Part shown: positions 12,422 through 26,195 of the stretch, one piece after another
Layout of the letters: each line of letters begins with the position of its first letter
Numbering within the stretch: position 1 is the first letter of the stretch
The notes under the pieces: model-generated
Told to the model about the DNA's origin: nothing
Databases searched by the model: none
The model's input: the letters and a program-made list of their open reading frames with translations, nothing else
Made by a program: the position numbers and the translations under genes
NCBI GenBank assembly: GCA_032207245.1
Contig: CM063502.1
Coordinates: 109,848,691-109,912,690 of the forward strand
DNA from: Pardosa pseudoannulata
Lineage: Eukaryota > Arthropoda > Arachnida > Araneae > Lycosidae
Direction: 5' to 3'
Length of the DNA: 64,000 nt

Positions 12422-13038
12422 CACTAGATTTACGGACCGAGCCAATTTGACTCATTAAAAATTTTATCACTATATATGTATAAAACTTTAATATCACTTT
12501 TCAAAAACATACGTTGGTTTTTAGTTAAGTAATAAAATATATGTAAACTTTCATTCCTCATCCCCGCAAACACCTTCATTTCGCATTATCAAATGTGGTA
12601 TACCTATTTTCATGGTTGTGAGCCTATTTGACTCATAGAATGTATATGAAAATAAATAAATATAGTAATAAATATAGTACGAAGTAAATATAAAGTATAA
12701 AGTATATAAAGTATAGTATAAAGTAAATATAGAGAACATTCCAATGACAAAAATTCATGCTATTGACGCACGGAAGAATTGTCAAGTTCAACAATCATGC
12801 AAAAGAAACAGATTTAGACACCATTGTGCTAAATGTAATAGAAATGTTTGAGGAAAATGTGTTTCAAAAACAGATTTTATATGTAAAAAATGTTTTCCAT
12901 GAATTTTTTTATAATAACCATATTATTTAAACTAATTTGGAACTATTTTCTTTGCAAAAAACTTCAATTTTCTTATATGAGTCAAATTGGCTCACTTTAG
13001 TAAAAATAGGTAAATGATCAACATCCGTAAATTTAGTG
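12422..13038 (+). mobile_element. piggyBac-type element (617 bp) between TTAA sites
   Basis: TTAA at 12418-12421 and 13039-13042 flank inverted ends CACTAGATTTACGGA and CACTAAATTTACGGA (outer to inner). A subterminal motif, GAGCCAATTTGACTCA, recurs near the left end, near 12621 (diverged) and inverted near 12975. The centre carries the transposase Cys-rich tail described separately. The element is internally deleted and non-autonomous. Confidence 0.85.
12744..12902 (+). pseudogene. piggyBac transposase Cys-rich C-terminus, remnant
   Basis: The frame reads RKNCQVQQSCKRNRFRHHCA, KCNRNV, then an in-frame TGA where a Cys (TGT) is expected, then GKCVSKTDFICKKCF and a stop. The spaced Cys/His pairs are typical of the zinc-binding domain at the C-terminus of piggyBac transposases. 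It lies inside the TTAA-flanked element. Confidence 0.7.
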
Positions 13039-13479
13039 TTAAAGTTGGAAAAGATTTTAAACATTTTTGATGAATATGACATGTAATCAATTAATAATAT
13101 AATAATATGTACAAAAAACATTAAATATGGAAAAAAAAACTCTTTCAAATGAGGAAATTATTTAAAAATTTTTGGTATTCGTACCAAATTTAAATGAAAT
13201 GGAAGAGTGCTCATTTTCTTGTATGAAAAGAGTAAAAAATTACCTTAGAAATTTAAGGTCAGAAAAGAAAGATTAAACAACATGGTTATTTTATACTGAC
13301 AGAGCAATTTACTTAAAAGTATTGATTGGGAATAGATAATTGATAAGTTTGAAAAAATAAAAACTAGAAAAAATTCTTTAAATATTTTCCTAGTTTAATT
13401 TCGAGTAAAATTCAAAAGTTATTTATTTAAAAATGTGGTCAACATGTGTGTTCATTCCTTTAACTACCTCAGTTTTTTT

Positions 13480-13580
13480 ATTTATTTTTATTTATTTATT
13501 TTAGGAGCCTATTTTTCTTCTGCTTGTTGGGCCACAACCGGCTTCAATCCGCTTCTGAGCGTCTCATACGGGAGGATTGT
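13480..13580. other. GC-richer conserved-looking block, probable repeat fragment
   Basis: GTTGGGCCACAACCGGCTTC and CGCTTCTGAGCGTCTCATAC stand out from the AT-rich surroundings after a (TTTA)n-like run. No pol III box or coding frame; a retroposon tail is one possibility. Confidence 0.3.
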
Positions 13581-14102
13581 AAATTCATGCATATTTAATA
13601 ATTAAGCAAAAAAAGTGTAGCACATTTAGATAATAGATTTTATACTTATGTTTCTCATTGTTACAAACGGTGGTTTTAAAAATCTAACCACCGAACTATA
13701 GTGGCACTTCTTCCAAATCTCCAGATTGAATTTTTCACGATTACAATACTGTACGTAGTACTTGCGTTACAATACTTTCTCCCATATGGGGAAAGTATCT
13801 AATACAGGTTTCACCTCCTTCTTCTTCGATAATGTAGTCCTTTATGTATTATCTTTTGTATACCGATTTCTGATTATTTTTCCTTAGAACAACAGCTAAA
13901 GTGGTAACTTTGTAAGAGACATTTTTTAATACTTAAATTAATAAGTAGTTTGAAGTAATGTTCAGGTATTTCTGACAACAGAAATTTTAGTCTTTAAGTA
14001 AAAGTATCACCACACTTTATCAATTTATATCAAGACATAACTTGAACACAAGGAGATGCAGCATATGATAAAGGTAATTTAATGTTGAACACATTTCCTA
14101 GA

Positions 14103-14282
14103 TTTGGTAATTTCGTTTTGGAGCGCTACGGTTTACTTTTTGCAACACGAGGGCTAATGAGACCGGGACTTACTGCTTAAAGTCGATTCTGAACGGCTAC
14201 GAACATCCATGCCATAGTGGGATTCGAACCCACCAAAACGGTACAGACGATTAGCGCTCTAATCATTCGGCCATCATTCGGC
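14103..14282 (-). mobile_element. tRNA-headed SINE (family A) with target duplication
   Basis: The tRNA-like head is at the right end (ATGGCCGAATGATTAGAGCG on the minus strand), followed by B-box GGTTCGAATCCCAC and the family body. Duplications CACATTTCCTAGA at 14090-14102 and 14283-14295 flank it. Confidence 0.92.
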
Positions 14283-14385
14283 CACATTTCCTAGAAAAAA
14301 GATTAAATTATTTTTAAAAATTTAAAGCGATTTAAAAAAATTCATTTGCATTGTTTATACAGACTAAATATAGATTATTCAGATA

Positions 14386-15230
14386 CAGTGGCGTTTCCAG
14401 AAAAGATTATTTACAAAATAACGGAAGTGGGAAAAGAAATTTTGTTTTTAAATTAATATTTTTTATAAGTATCATATTCTTAAATATTAAATATTTCTAT
14501 TAATTTTCACAACACAAATTGATCAGTCAAATCTGCATTGGAAGTTATATGACTCCAATTTTAAATCGATCATTATAAATAGCAGAATTATTGACCATTC
14601 CAGAAAACTAATAACTATAAATACAAATAATTAGAAATAATCATCACGCATTTGAAGCAAAACGCTTTCTAAAATGGGAAAGTAAAATAAAGAAAATGTT
14701 TCTGCTTGAAGGAAAAGAGGAAATTTTAATAATTGTCTCACAAAATGAGATACAAATAAACTAAAAAATGAAGTCTAAATGAGAAAAAAAGGCGAGTTTT
14801 TTATTATCGTATATATTTATATAACCATATCAAATTTTCTCTACCTTTTCTGCATTTCTAAAAAAGTATCATTGTCAAAGTACGAGGGGAGAGGTGCATA
14901 TAGAGGAGATTTCATAAAGGAGATTCATACAGGAGACCATTTATTCGATGCTCTCGCGAAAATCGATTAAATAGATTGTGTTTTGGAGAGCCAAATTGTA
15001 TAAACAACTGTAAAAAAATCTACATTTTTTAACCTACATTAATCTACATTTATTAGTTTAGATGTTATACTTGTCAATTAGATTTCTTTCTAAATTTTCC
15101 CTATTTTTCGAGATAACAGCTATAAATTATAGGGAAGACTCTACAGGATTGTTGCTTTTTTTATGCAAAGAGCAATCAATCTGCCTGGGGGGCAGGTGCC
15201 CCCCTTTGCCCCTCTCTTATTACGCCACTG
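14386..15230. mobile_element. Non-autonomous hAT element, 845 bp
   Basis: Ends begin CAGTGGCGT on both strands (left CAGTGGCGTTTCC, right CAGTGGCGTAATAAG on the complement). A perfect 8-bp duplication, TTCAGATA, flanks it at 14378-14385 and 15231-15238. No transposase is recognisable inside. The GC-rich inner right end (GGGGGGCAGGTGCCCCCC) is itself palindromic. Confidence 0.93.
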
Positions 15231-15238
15231 TTCAGATA

Positions 15239-17050
15239 TCTCAATTAATTCATTTTTGGAGGTATATAACTACTAAATATTTTCAGAAGTTTAAGATTTT
15301 TTTTTTTTTTGTGAGATTTGATTTATGACTAGGGCATATCAAATATAACAATCCTATTATTTCTGAGTCTATTTTTTCTTTAAATTAATAAATGCATTTA
15401 CAAATATTTCAAATCGCTACATTTCAAAAGTAAGTAAAACAACAGAGAAACGCGTATAATAAACTCGTGTGTTTAAAGAGGACTTCTGACAATTTTGAAC
15501 ACTTACAGTAGGAGAAAAGAAGCATTGAACAATAAATAGCATCCAAATTTAGATCTTAGATATTTCTATGTATTTCTATGTAAGAAATGGAGCAATTGAT
15601 AGGTACTAAAAAGTATTTAAATTATTAAATTGTCTACGTCTATCAAATCCTAAGTTATTATCTTCACAAAACATACTTTGGAGAAACTTCATATTCAAGA
15701 ACCAGATGGCGCAGTCTGTCAAAGCACAAACTGTGACAAAATTGTTTAATCAATTTTTCAAAGATATTAATGTAATAATAAATATTATTGTAATAATAAT
15801 GAAATTATGTTCAGTACATAAAATTTACCTACGTTATTTAATATACATTAATCTACATTTATTAGTTTAGACACTAAAAAAGATACTAAACTGCAACAAA
15901 AATACTCTGATTTAAATAAGAAAATTATATTTACAGTATCAGCTGCCTTCTATATTTTCCTTATTGATTATAAATCAAAGAAGTAGTGTATTTCTCTTAA
16001 TAAATATATATGTTTATGTATGAGTTTGAAAAAAATTTATATACAAACTACAGATACAAATATGTACAAATAATTATAAAATGTATTTATTAAATAAGAC
16101 ACAAATCGACATTATAACTGTTTCCCGAATTAAAAAAAAAAAAAAAAAAAACTTTCTTAATCACTTTTTTCCAGTACTTCTTTCTCTTGCATGTGAAGTT
16201 TTGATACCAGTAAAACGAAAAAATAAATAAATAAAATGTAACTTTTCTCTCCAAACCGTTTTATTTCCACAGGAAGTAAGAACCTGTAACATAAAAGATA
16301 AATCTTTTACTATGCATCAAAAACTTTATATTCATTTCCGATATAAAATAAAATTTTAAGAACTATTACAGGTCTTAATATGTAAAATAAAAACAAAGAT
16401 ATTAAAATATTTCGGATTAACATTATATTATATTATTATATCAAACATTTGGTATATTGAATTTTTATGATATAAAATCTAAAAGTATATTTAACATTAC
16501 AGATTTTCAAATTTAAATTTTGTAGGCCTATTATCTCAAAATTAGATTTAAAGAATTCCGAAACAAACAATTCCGAACAATATACTAAATGGCGAAGTTT
16601 TCTAGTTTTCAATAGTATTCCTGTCAATAGATGTCGCCACTAGCATAGGAATAAAATAAGAAAATGCTCTTTCCTGTGAATTAAAAGAATATAACGTTTA
16701 CTTTAAAAGAAACATAAGGAACTCTTCAATATGTATAAATTATTTAATAGGAAAAATAATAAACTCTTTGGTAGATCAAATATAAAAGACTAGACTTACA
16801 AAATCTATTTTACTTTCTTAACAAAAAACTATGATATTCCATAAATGGATGGATTATGAAAATGCTCCAGCAACATTTCCCTACAAAATTATATTAATTT
16901 TTTGATGAAATAACTTAATATATCTCTTCATTCTTCAAATGATTAATTCAATATGTAATACTTTTTCAGTCTTGTTTTGTACATCCAGAACCCAGATTTT
17001 GTAGGCTAACAGTATACGAATTATACATTTCTCAATCAAAAGGCAGGAAC
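15239..17050. other. AT-rich stretch without a gene
   Basis: There is a short A homopolymer near 16132-16150. The minus-strand frame at 16436-16627 has no recognisable content. Confidence 0.5.
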
Positions 17051-18215
17051 AGAGATGGACTAGTAGTCAGCGTGCTAGCTAGAATTCCGGGCAGTGTTGC
17101 CAACCATACGATAATTATCGTATATGTACGATAACTTAGGACTCTGTACGATGAAAAATAATCTCAAAATTATATGACATAATTCTGAAAAACTGTACGA
17201 TAATTTCCGGATTTCTACGATAAACCAAAAGTAGACTAATGGAGAATTAAAAGAACATGTAATTTAACTGTAACTCTATAAAGAGCAACATAAAAAAAAT
17301 TGAGAATGTGTAATTAATTTTTTTATCACTTTTTCCCATCAAATAATTATTGTAGATTTTAGAGAAGTTTAAGGAGCATGTTTTGGAGGTGCTTCTTCAT
17401 TAAATAAAAGTAAATAATCCTGTAACAGAAGTTGAGAAAGGCCATCTGTACTGTGTAATAATAGAAGGGAAAGTGTCAATTATAAAAAAAAAATGTATAT
17501 TTGTGAAATTGAATATGACCTAGATACTGTTTGATATTATTTGAAACTAATATAAAATAAATAATTTTAAAAATGGTTATGACCAGTGTTGTTATCTGTT
17601 AGTTATTTAAAATTATTTAAATCACTCATCCTTAAATACACAAAACACAAAATTGTTAAATGCAAAATTACTGAATATTCACGATTATACTGGAGATATT
17701 TCTTTTAATGATTACATAATTATGGATAATTAGAAGTAATTTTGCATTTTACTTATTCTATCGCAATTTTCACTAAAATATGGTATTTTTAGTAATTAAA
17801 CCGATTATTAAATAATAATCGGTTACAAAGTTACATAATGGTAAATAATAAAAATTCTGCCATTTTTTGTTTTTCTACAATTTTAAAATCTATCTGATAT
17901 TAAGATTCAATTGATTAAAAATATATCGTACAAGCGCCCTCTATTAACACTATTTTGAACTAATTACAAAAATGTACGATAATTTACAAGCCAATGCCAT
18001 AATTTTAGGACCTAGAATCCTTAATTTTGCCTGTAAAGGTTGGCAACACTGATTCCGGGTTTAAGTCTGGCAGGTGCACTAAACATATCCCCGTATACCC
18101 AGGGTATGGGTTAAATCTGTAGGTCTGGATATCTTCTCTCTGGAAGGATAACAGGATGAGAGAGGTACGAGATCAGGATCAAAAATTCCCCTGCTGAAAA
18201 TGATCAAAATCGTTC
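17051..18215 (+). mobile_element. tRNA-like SINE split by a hAT insertion
   Basis: Before the insertion there is an A-box-like TGGACTAGTAGTCAGCGTG (17056). After it, TTTAAGTCTGGCAGGTGCAC continues what reads as the B-box (GGGTTTAAGTCTGG) once one target copy is removed. The body runs on through GTATACCCAGGGTATGGG and CTGGAAGGATAAC. This family differs from families A and B in the window. Confidence 0.6.
17092..18051. mobile_element. Non-autonomous hAT element, 960 bp, inside a SINE
   Basis: Inverted ends CAGTGTTGCCAACC occur on both sides, with a perfect 8-bp duplication ATTCCGGG at 17084-17091 and 18052-18059. Internal ACGATAA/TTATCGT motifs repeat near the left end. There is no transposase frame. 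Confidence 0.95.
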
Positions 18216-18443
18216 GTATCACATATCAAGAATGTCTCAAGACTTCTTGAGGCCCTGGGCCCCTGTACAAAAGTAGACTTCACCCCTGATCTTTTAATTG
18301 AATAACTGAATTTAACGTACTTACATGTAAAGTTCAACAAAAGCAATCCATAATAAAATGAAGTTTAATTAGAAAATTTGTTTATTACATTTTAAGTTTA
18401 CAAAATCATTAATTATGTCTTCAAAATAGACAGTTAATAATGT

Positions 18444-18821
<378 letters not shown>

Positions 18822-19533
18822 GTAAAAGGATCCCAATCCCAGTCCTCTCACCAAACAAGTATTCTTTATCTTCATTTGGATTTGGAGATATGTGTGTGTT
18901 TGTGTGTGCGTGCGTGCGTGTATGTATGTATGTATGTAATTCATTTTTATTATTTATTTATTTATTTTGTGGTTCTTTCTTTTTCTATTTCTCCTCTTTG
19001 TTTTTTCTTCAGTTTTGTGACATCAATGATCAGATATGACTTGAAATATAAAATATAGATACAGTTCAAAATTCCCAGTTATTCGGAAAATATCTCTGGC
19101 AATATCATTTGACAATTAAAATTATTCGGATCATGACCGTATTGATCTTGTGAAGTCGAGAACAAGACAAGACTGGCCCACCATACCATATTTAATCTTA
19201 CGATTTGGCCCTGTGCTAAAAATGTTTCTCGACCCCTGGCCTAGAGCAGTGAGGGTTTTATCCTTCCCGGAGCAATGTCTTTCCTTCTTCATACATACAG
19301 GTTTGGATGGGTAAATCTCACAAAAGTACAGAATTACTACCGAAATTTTATGTTTATAAACAAATATTAGTCCATGAACTGAGTTAATCCATATCAGACG
19401 TTTTCTTGCGCATTAAAAGTAAAATAAAAATAAAATTTTGAAAAAGAAAAAGTATTATTTTGAATAGCTATTCTACACTTACAGTCTACTGTTAAACTAA
19501 TGCGGTTTTCCTTGAGGCTGAAATCCCTTTAAA

Positions 19534-19550
19534 AAAAAATAAATAAATAA

Positions 19551-19604
<54 letters not shown>
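19534..19604. repeat. (AAAT)n followed by (AT)n
   Basis: A short tetranucleotide run grades into about 50 bp of AT. Confidence 0.9.
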
Positions 19605-19609
<5 letters not shown>

Positions 19610-19732
19610 TTTAAATAGAACATTTTCAATTATCATTCCTGAAGCCTGACGCAAAACACTTAGGTTTGGCTTTTCCTAAAACCTGACTGAGAGGAGATTT
19701 CGCGGTAATCCTTTTGATAGACCACATGTGAC

Positions 19733-19815
19733 AAGATTTGGGGTACTATGGTGTATTGTTGTTAATTTATTGTTAAAAGCCAATTGCGAAGGATACGAAC
19801 ATCCATGCCAGCAGT
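19733..19815 (-). mobile_element. Family A SINE fragment, tRNA head missing
   Basis: Only the tail half is present: GGGGTACTATGGTGTA, TTGTTAAAAGCCAATTGCGA and GATACGAACATCCATGCCAG. It stops where the tRNA-like part would begin, a 5' truncation on the minus strand. Confidence 0.75.
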
Positions 19816-20628
19816 ATCTTTAAATCATCTCTTTAATAAAATTCTATCCACTTATTATATTGCATAAGGATTTATTGCATATCTATAATAAATGCTGCGA
19901 CAAATTTACATTTACTATCTGAAAATCTTCTGTTTTTCATTCAAAGTTAATAGTGAAGCCTGATTTAGATGTATAAAGGATAACAGAGTCTTGCTTTTCT
20001 AGCAAATAAAAGTTTGGTTTATAAATACAAACCATTAACTGTCTAGCGATGCTTCATCTATCTAGTTTTTGCTATGCACGAAATTTATTACCTGGAATTT
20101 ATTTTATATGGAATGACAAGAAAATCAGTTGGAATAAACAGCTATGTATTCTACAATAAAGAATCTACTGTTAAAATTAACCTCATGTAGCAAAACAGTA
20201 GATCGTATTGCTCTTAACCAACCAACTAAATTAGCATTATTTCTACCACGATTTAGTGTATACCTATTTCAACGAAAAAGTGCGACACCTTTGCGTTTAA
20301 AAATTTAAATAATTGCCAAAACTGTTGTGGTTTCAATTTGTTAGTTAAATACAGATAATTTGAGCAATATATTTTTGATATAGTGTTGTGAATTTACTAC
20401 AGACTATTGGAGAACAAAAGGCTTTATTTAATTTTTTAGAGCTAGTCACTGCAATGATCTGCGCAAAAACAACACGGCGGAAAACAAGTGAATATCAAAT
20501 TGATGTAACAACTCCTTTATTTTCCGTTACAATTGAAATCGATATTATCTAATGTGATTATAATCGATAATATACTGAAAAACATTATTGATATATGTAA
20601 AATCACTTAAAATTAGATACGTTATTAA

Positions 20629-22427
20629 CTCTAGAAAGACGAGAAGCGGTCATTTTGAATGCTGATTTTAAATGTCTAAAAACCATACTTTCTCACAATC
20701 TGTTTTCTGAAATAAGTTATTAAATATATTTAGTTACGAAATTACATTAATTCCCCCTCGGTTCATAATTTATTTATCAACTTTTTATGTCCATAAAAAA
20801 CAGTATATACATAAACTATTATTTATAAAATACGATAAGTAAAGAATAACGCTCACTATGTAAATTTTTTCTCTCAATTACACAAATTTAACACTTTATC
20901 AAGTATAATTAGTATAAAAATATTTACATTTTGAGACACATATATTACAGCATGATTTACTTATACCCCTCTTTATTACAATACCTACAAATACTCAGCT
21001 TTACCACTTGCAGGAACCACTAATCGAGTTATAGAAATCAAAACAAATATTCATAGTTTTATTTTGGTATTTTGATACTATTTACGTTTTCAGCTTAAGA
21101 TAGTGGAGACATGTGTATGTAAAAATATTTCCTCTAGTCACAATAACTATGTAGCCCCTATTGTTTTTACTTGCCCAGGCTACTGGGCAAGGAGAAGCCT
21201 GATCAGCTAGCAGTAACAACGAACGATGCAGTCTGGCTACATTGAAGAGAACGGAACAAGTCTAATTAAAACTTTATTTTAGAGCTGCTAAAACGGGCAT
21301 CTTTACTAGTTAACGGCAGACAAGAGAAAAGCACAAAAATCACTCTGCTCGAACAGATGTGCAGCTAAAAGCGAAGACAGAAAGAATTTACCCAAGGGAC
21401 AACAGGAAGCAAATAGACCTGCTAATATGCGAAAAAACGCAGACCATTTGCCGACAACAGCTGGAAAACGTGTTGAATAGACAGAAAATTTACATCTATA
21501 GGACAGAAAGCTTTGGGAAATGTATCGATAGAATTTTAAGTCGAGGCCACTCCTCCAATTAAGACATTTAGAGGCTGGGAAAAAGATTTTAAGGAATTAG
21601 AATGGGAGAGGAGACTTTTAAGGAAATATTAACGTTGAACAATTTTGATATATTACATGTATTTATAGCAAAATTGTAAGGAGGAGGATTTCATGGAGAA
21701 TATGTCATTTTTATAGAGCTCATCATCTAGATTCAAAATGTAAACACGACACGTAATTTTTATGTCAGTAGTTTCTTTGTATGCATAAATTTTCATAACA
21801 GCTTAGCAAAAAAAAAAAAAAGAGTGATTTGGGGGAAGCAGATTTAGTTGAATAGTGCATGTAAAATTTGTTTATCCGAGAGGTTACTTATACCAAGAGT
21901 TCTTCGCGACATTACGAACGAAAATATATTCCTATAACAGGTCATCAATATCAAAAGAACTGAATATATGTCGTCATAAAACAGATGCTATCAGACCCGA
22001 AAATAATTGTACGTAGTCAGTAAGTTTTTATCAATGACCCACCTTATTTATCCTTTCACATTAAGTATTACACAACTCCTCGTTGAATTTCATTGCATGT
22101 GACCAGCAGGTGTTTCAAACCCACTTTTTCTTGCTTACATCGTTTTCAATCAAATGCTATTCAATATTGCACACAGAACTAAATAAAACACAACCTAGGC
22201 TGACATATTTGTTCAGCGGACAAAATGACCACAATCAGTCTTTCTAGAAAGACACATTTATAACTTTGATAATAAGGAATAAAAAATAAACATTTCTTTT
22301 TTTATGAATAATTACAAAAAGTCGATGGATAAATAGGAAATCGAAGAATAAAGAAGAGCGATATGGAATTTCAAAATTTATTTGCGGTCAAAATGGCCGC
22401 TAGTTTCCAGCTGTCAAAAGACACTTT
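20629..22427. mobile_element. Possible decayed piggyBac-like element
   Basis: TTAA at 20625-20628 precedes CTCTAGAAAGACGAGAAGCG and then GTCATTTTGA. Near the right side, CGGTCAAAATGGCCGC lies inside a TTAA at 22428-22431. A third related motif (GACAAAATGACC, CTTTCTAGAAAGAC) lies near 22218-22255. The pairing of ends is uncertain and no transposase was recognised. Confidence 0.3.
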
Positions 22428-22749
22428 TTAATAGGAATAGGTATATCATATACACATTTTTAGATCCAGGATGAGATGAAAAAAAGATATTAATTTAACT
22501 AAACAACTGTTTTACGAATTATAAAAAATTAGTTGTGGAAAAATTATTCATCTTAGAGATTAATTTGAAATTAAATTCTGAAAAGTGTCTCTTAACAGCG
22601 TTTCGTAGAGAACAATGTTAATTCAATCCTTCTACGTGAATACACGTAATAATTAGCCAATTCAAATCCAGTGATAATGCTTAGTGCTACTTTCTGAAAT
22701 ATGTGAATAAATGAATAGTGAAATAAAATATCTGCATGACGAACAATCA

Positions 22750-22882
22750 GGTTGATGAGTGAAAAGGTAGACTACTAACTATTAAGGGTATAAAATCCCA
22801 TTGTGGGTGCATGGGTGTTTGTAAGCATTCGTAACCAGTTTTAAGCAGCATATCTCAGTCTAATTAACCTTCCTGTAGTAAA
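22750..22882 (+). mobile_element. Family A SINE, strongly decayed copy
   Basis: Plus-strand stretches AAATCCCATTGTGGGTGCAT, GGGTGTTTGTAAGCATTCGT and TTTTAAGCAGCATATCTCAG follow the family order (B-box end, body, GGCTTTAAGCAGTAGG). The head is nearly unrecognisable. Confidence 0.6.
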
Positions 22883-23947
22883 AAAAAATGTCTGTGGAAC
22901 TCACATCATACTGAGCATAAAACTATAAACATAGTTTCTTTTATTATGTTCTATACTATTTTTAAATATCTTGATAAATAAATGTATTTTGTTCAGAAAA
23001 AATTTACGTTTTTGTAACCAAATTGTTTTATCTGTAAAAAATTTTTGAAGCTAAAATTTTTATCTATAATTTCGTTTGCTACAAACGAAAAAAGAAATTT
23101 CAGAAGAAATGTGTTTTGTGTCACAATCATGGAGATATTCAACAAATATTTCTATAAAAAATGTCAGGACATACCAAGATTTTTACGAAACCATTACGTT
23201 CTATTCGTCTAACCGTCAACCATCTTTATTCTAAGGTCCAGGTCCAGGATACTTCTTAATTTTTCGGTGAATTTAACCTTGTGAGTATATTACTGAAATT
23301 TCAGTAATTTTCAATGAATTTTATAAGTTAAGCACTCATATAGTAAAATGTTCACAGTCGTATATACTGCAACTAAACAACTTTAGGAAACGATTTATTA
23401 CCAAAGAATTATTCCTTTCCATTTAAGAGAATTATTCATTTCTATAATGTAATTTTTTCAACTGTTGATTCTCACTAAAAAAGTACAAAAAAGAGTAACA
23501 TTTATATCAAATGACTTTCACTACGATCAGACCATTGCAAAATACACAAATTTATTGTTTGAATGCAATTGAAATTTCAGTAATAACCTCTTCAACTCTC
23601 GATTTTCAGAAGAAAAAGTACAAGCAGAAGTAGAAATTTAATACGATTTGAAATTCAAATGGATCTCACTACGCTCGAACAATTAGAAACTACACATATA
23701 CCATATGTTATTTGCATACTGCTATATGACTTATTATAAACATCGAAAATTATCTATTTGAATTCATTTCTATGAAATAGCCTTTTCATCTGTTGATTAT
23801 CTATATAAAAATACAAAAAGAGTGATTTTTGGTTTTGTCTTAGATTTAAAAATGTCTTTCACTACAGTCGAAAATTGAACCATTGCAAAATATACGAGAG
23901 AATAATTACTTTACATAAATTAAAATCTTGCCTGCAGTAACATTTAA

Positions 23948-24444
23948 CCCTACTACATAGTGATCATATATGATCTAATTAAAGTTTTACTCTGTAATAT
24001 ATCTACAAAAAAAAAAATGCATTTATTTCACATTGGTTTATAGATCAGTAAATCCTTTTATCCATTTCATTCTGATTTTCTTCTCTAGATGGGAGTAATT
24101 GAGCATTATATCATTAAGAATAAACTTTATTTTAATGCTGTACATGATCATCATTTTGCTATCATATTACATCAACATTCGTCTTGTATTTTTTAACGCT
24201 TGAACTAAGTAATTTTTTCCCTAGTTGATCAATGCATTTATATTTAATTTTATACCAATATTTTTTATGTACTTATCAAGGATATTTAAACTCTATATTG
24301 AATTCAGATATGCCTCAAACACAATTTTTCATTAGAAAACAATAAAAAAATTCAAAATGAATTTTTTAAATATTTTTTAAGACAATGACCTAGGGTCAAA
24401 TATGTATGTGTAAAAATATAGTTGTAAACTCTTGCAGTGTAGGG
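23948..24444. mobile_element. piggyBac-like MITE, 497 bp
   Basis: TTAA at 23944-23947 and 24445-24448 flank inverted ends CCCTACTACATAG and CCCTACACTGCAAG. Inner AT-rich sequence carries GATCATATATGATC on the left and GACCTAGGGTC on the right. No coding content. Confidence 0.75.
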
Positions 24445-25039
24445 TTAAATACTTCATTTGGCCTTGCAAATAATAATTTGGAGAAAAGTCATACCTATCT
24501 AATTATTCAGTGCATTGGTATTGTAAGGTTAGTAGGTCATGCTATTTGCACAAACAAATTTCGGTCGTAAAAAGTAGTTATAGAGGCACCCGCATTCGAA
24601 TTTTAGCCTTAATAATTATGTTGCGTATGGCTACTTGTTGAACCTCATAAAAAGCTTTGACTTCCTCGCGTCATTTAATTATCTCCTCTGAAACGCAAGT
24701 GGAGTGCATAGTTTTTTCTCATTAAGGAGCTACAATGAAGAACAAGCTACATGTAAGTCATTTATTTCCTGTTTCACCAGTGATATTGGATTATTCAAAA
24801 GTGTTCCAGTCATGAGATGCTAGTTGTACAATTGATACTAATTTTGATATATTATAGCAAGATATCGTTTTTTATTTAAATAATAATGCTACTAATTTTT
24901 AACTACATTCTGTTATAGTTATCTTTATTGATTCAAGGAGATTTCGCTGTTTAGTCTGAAACTTTCTGTAAGACACTTCTGTTTTCTATATTCATTTTTG
25001 GGACAAATTAAATTTCTGGATTTACCTTTTTTTCTAGAG

Positions 25040-25626
25040 CAGAGGTCCTCAGACTTTTTTCAGTCATAGAGCAACTGTAAAATTGGAAGCACTAAATTCA
25101 ATCTAACAGCTATAAAAATTTTTGAAAATAAATGTAGAGTAAATATTTCAGATCTACGAATTGTTGCTTTGGCATTATTGATACAAAATTTTACTTGGTT
25201 TAATAAGGAAACAGAAATTTAATGAGACGAAGGAGGCTGTTTTAATTTGCACAAGGAAATTATATATGGCTGGATTTCAAATAATTGCTTTGGTTGCTTT
25301 CACGTAAATTTATTTTGTCGACAGGTGAGCGAAAAACTGACAGATTGAATGCCGACTACCTTTTTATATAGTCAAATGTTCCCCTGATCGGTGATAAATG
25401 ATTTATAATCAATTGTTTTGTTTGTTTTTACACACCGACAGCGCAAATGGTCGTAGTAATATTCAAAAATTCTATCCCATTTTGTTCGTAAAAAATACTC
25501 TTAAATTATAAAATGTTTGATAAAAATAATTTTAATTTTGAATATGTCCTACCTTTTAGCGGACACTGTGAATTGTTTTGCAGAGCACTAAGTGCTGCTC
25601 CACGAAGCACAATTTCAGGAACTCTA
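25040..25626. mobile_element. Non-autonomous hAT element, 587 bp
   Basis: An 8-bp duplication TTCTAGAG at 25032-25039 and 25627-25634 flanks imperfect inverted ends CAGAGGTCCTCAGACTT (left) and TAGAGTTCCTGAAATTG (right, complement). There is no transposase frame. Confidence 0.82.
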
Positions 25627-26001
25627 TTCTAGAGGTGCCTTGCCATGTTATGTTTGTTTAAATTAATACTAAAATTAGGTTTATAGTGAATTGATATTGC
25701 CGTTTACCATCAAAATTTACTAAAATTCCTTCTTAAATTACGTACAAAAGAATCGTAAGCTTTACAAACTATAAAATTTCCTTCCATTTATATGTATACA
25801 TATATTTTTTTTTTCCTTTATAATCCTATATTCATGCGTTCAGTTGACGCAGATAACTAAAAATTTTTGAATTATCATATTATCTTCGTCGCTATAAATC
25901 CTTGAAAATGATTTGTGATATTATTCTATATTTCTCACTGTCAAGCAATAAAATTGGGCCTAATATCAAAAATAAAAAAATATCTGAAGTGTCTTGTATC
26001 A

Positions 26002-26123
26002 TAAAATGCAAAGACGACGTAAGTAAGGCACAAATAAAGAGACAAAGTACGAATACAGCTGTTTCGTTGCTTCGAGTGAGCAACATTCTCAATGCGAGAG
26101 CACTCAGTGGCTTGTAAAAGCAG
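26002..26123 (-). pseudogene. Coding-like segment, left copy of an inverted duplication
   Basis: The minus-strand frame reads CFYKPLSALALRMLLTRSNE, then TAVFVLCLFICALL and SSLHFM. A second copy lies at 26259-26398 in the opposite orientation. The hydrophobic LFICALL stretch could be a membrane segment. Family not recognised. Confidence 0.4.
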
Positions 26124-26195
26124 GATGAACTTGTTTCAGAGACTAATATGAAAAGTGTATAGTTCATGTTCGGTGACAGAAATTTTAAACTATCC

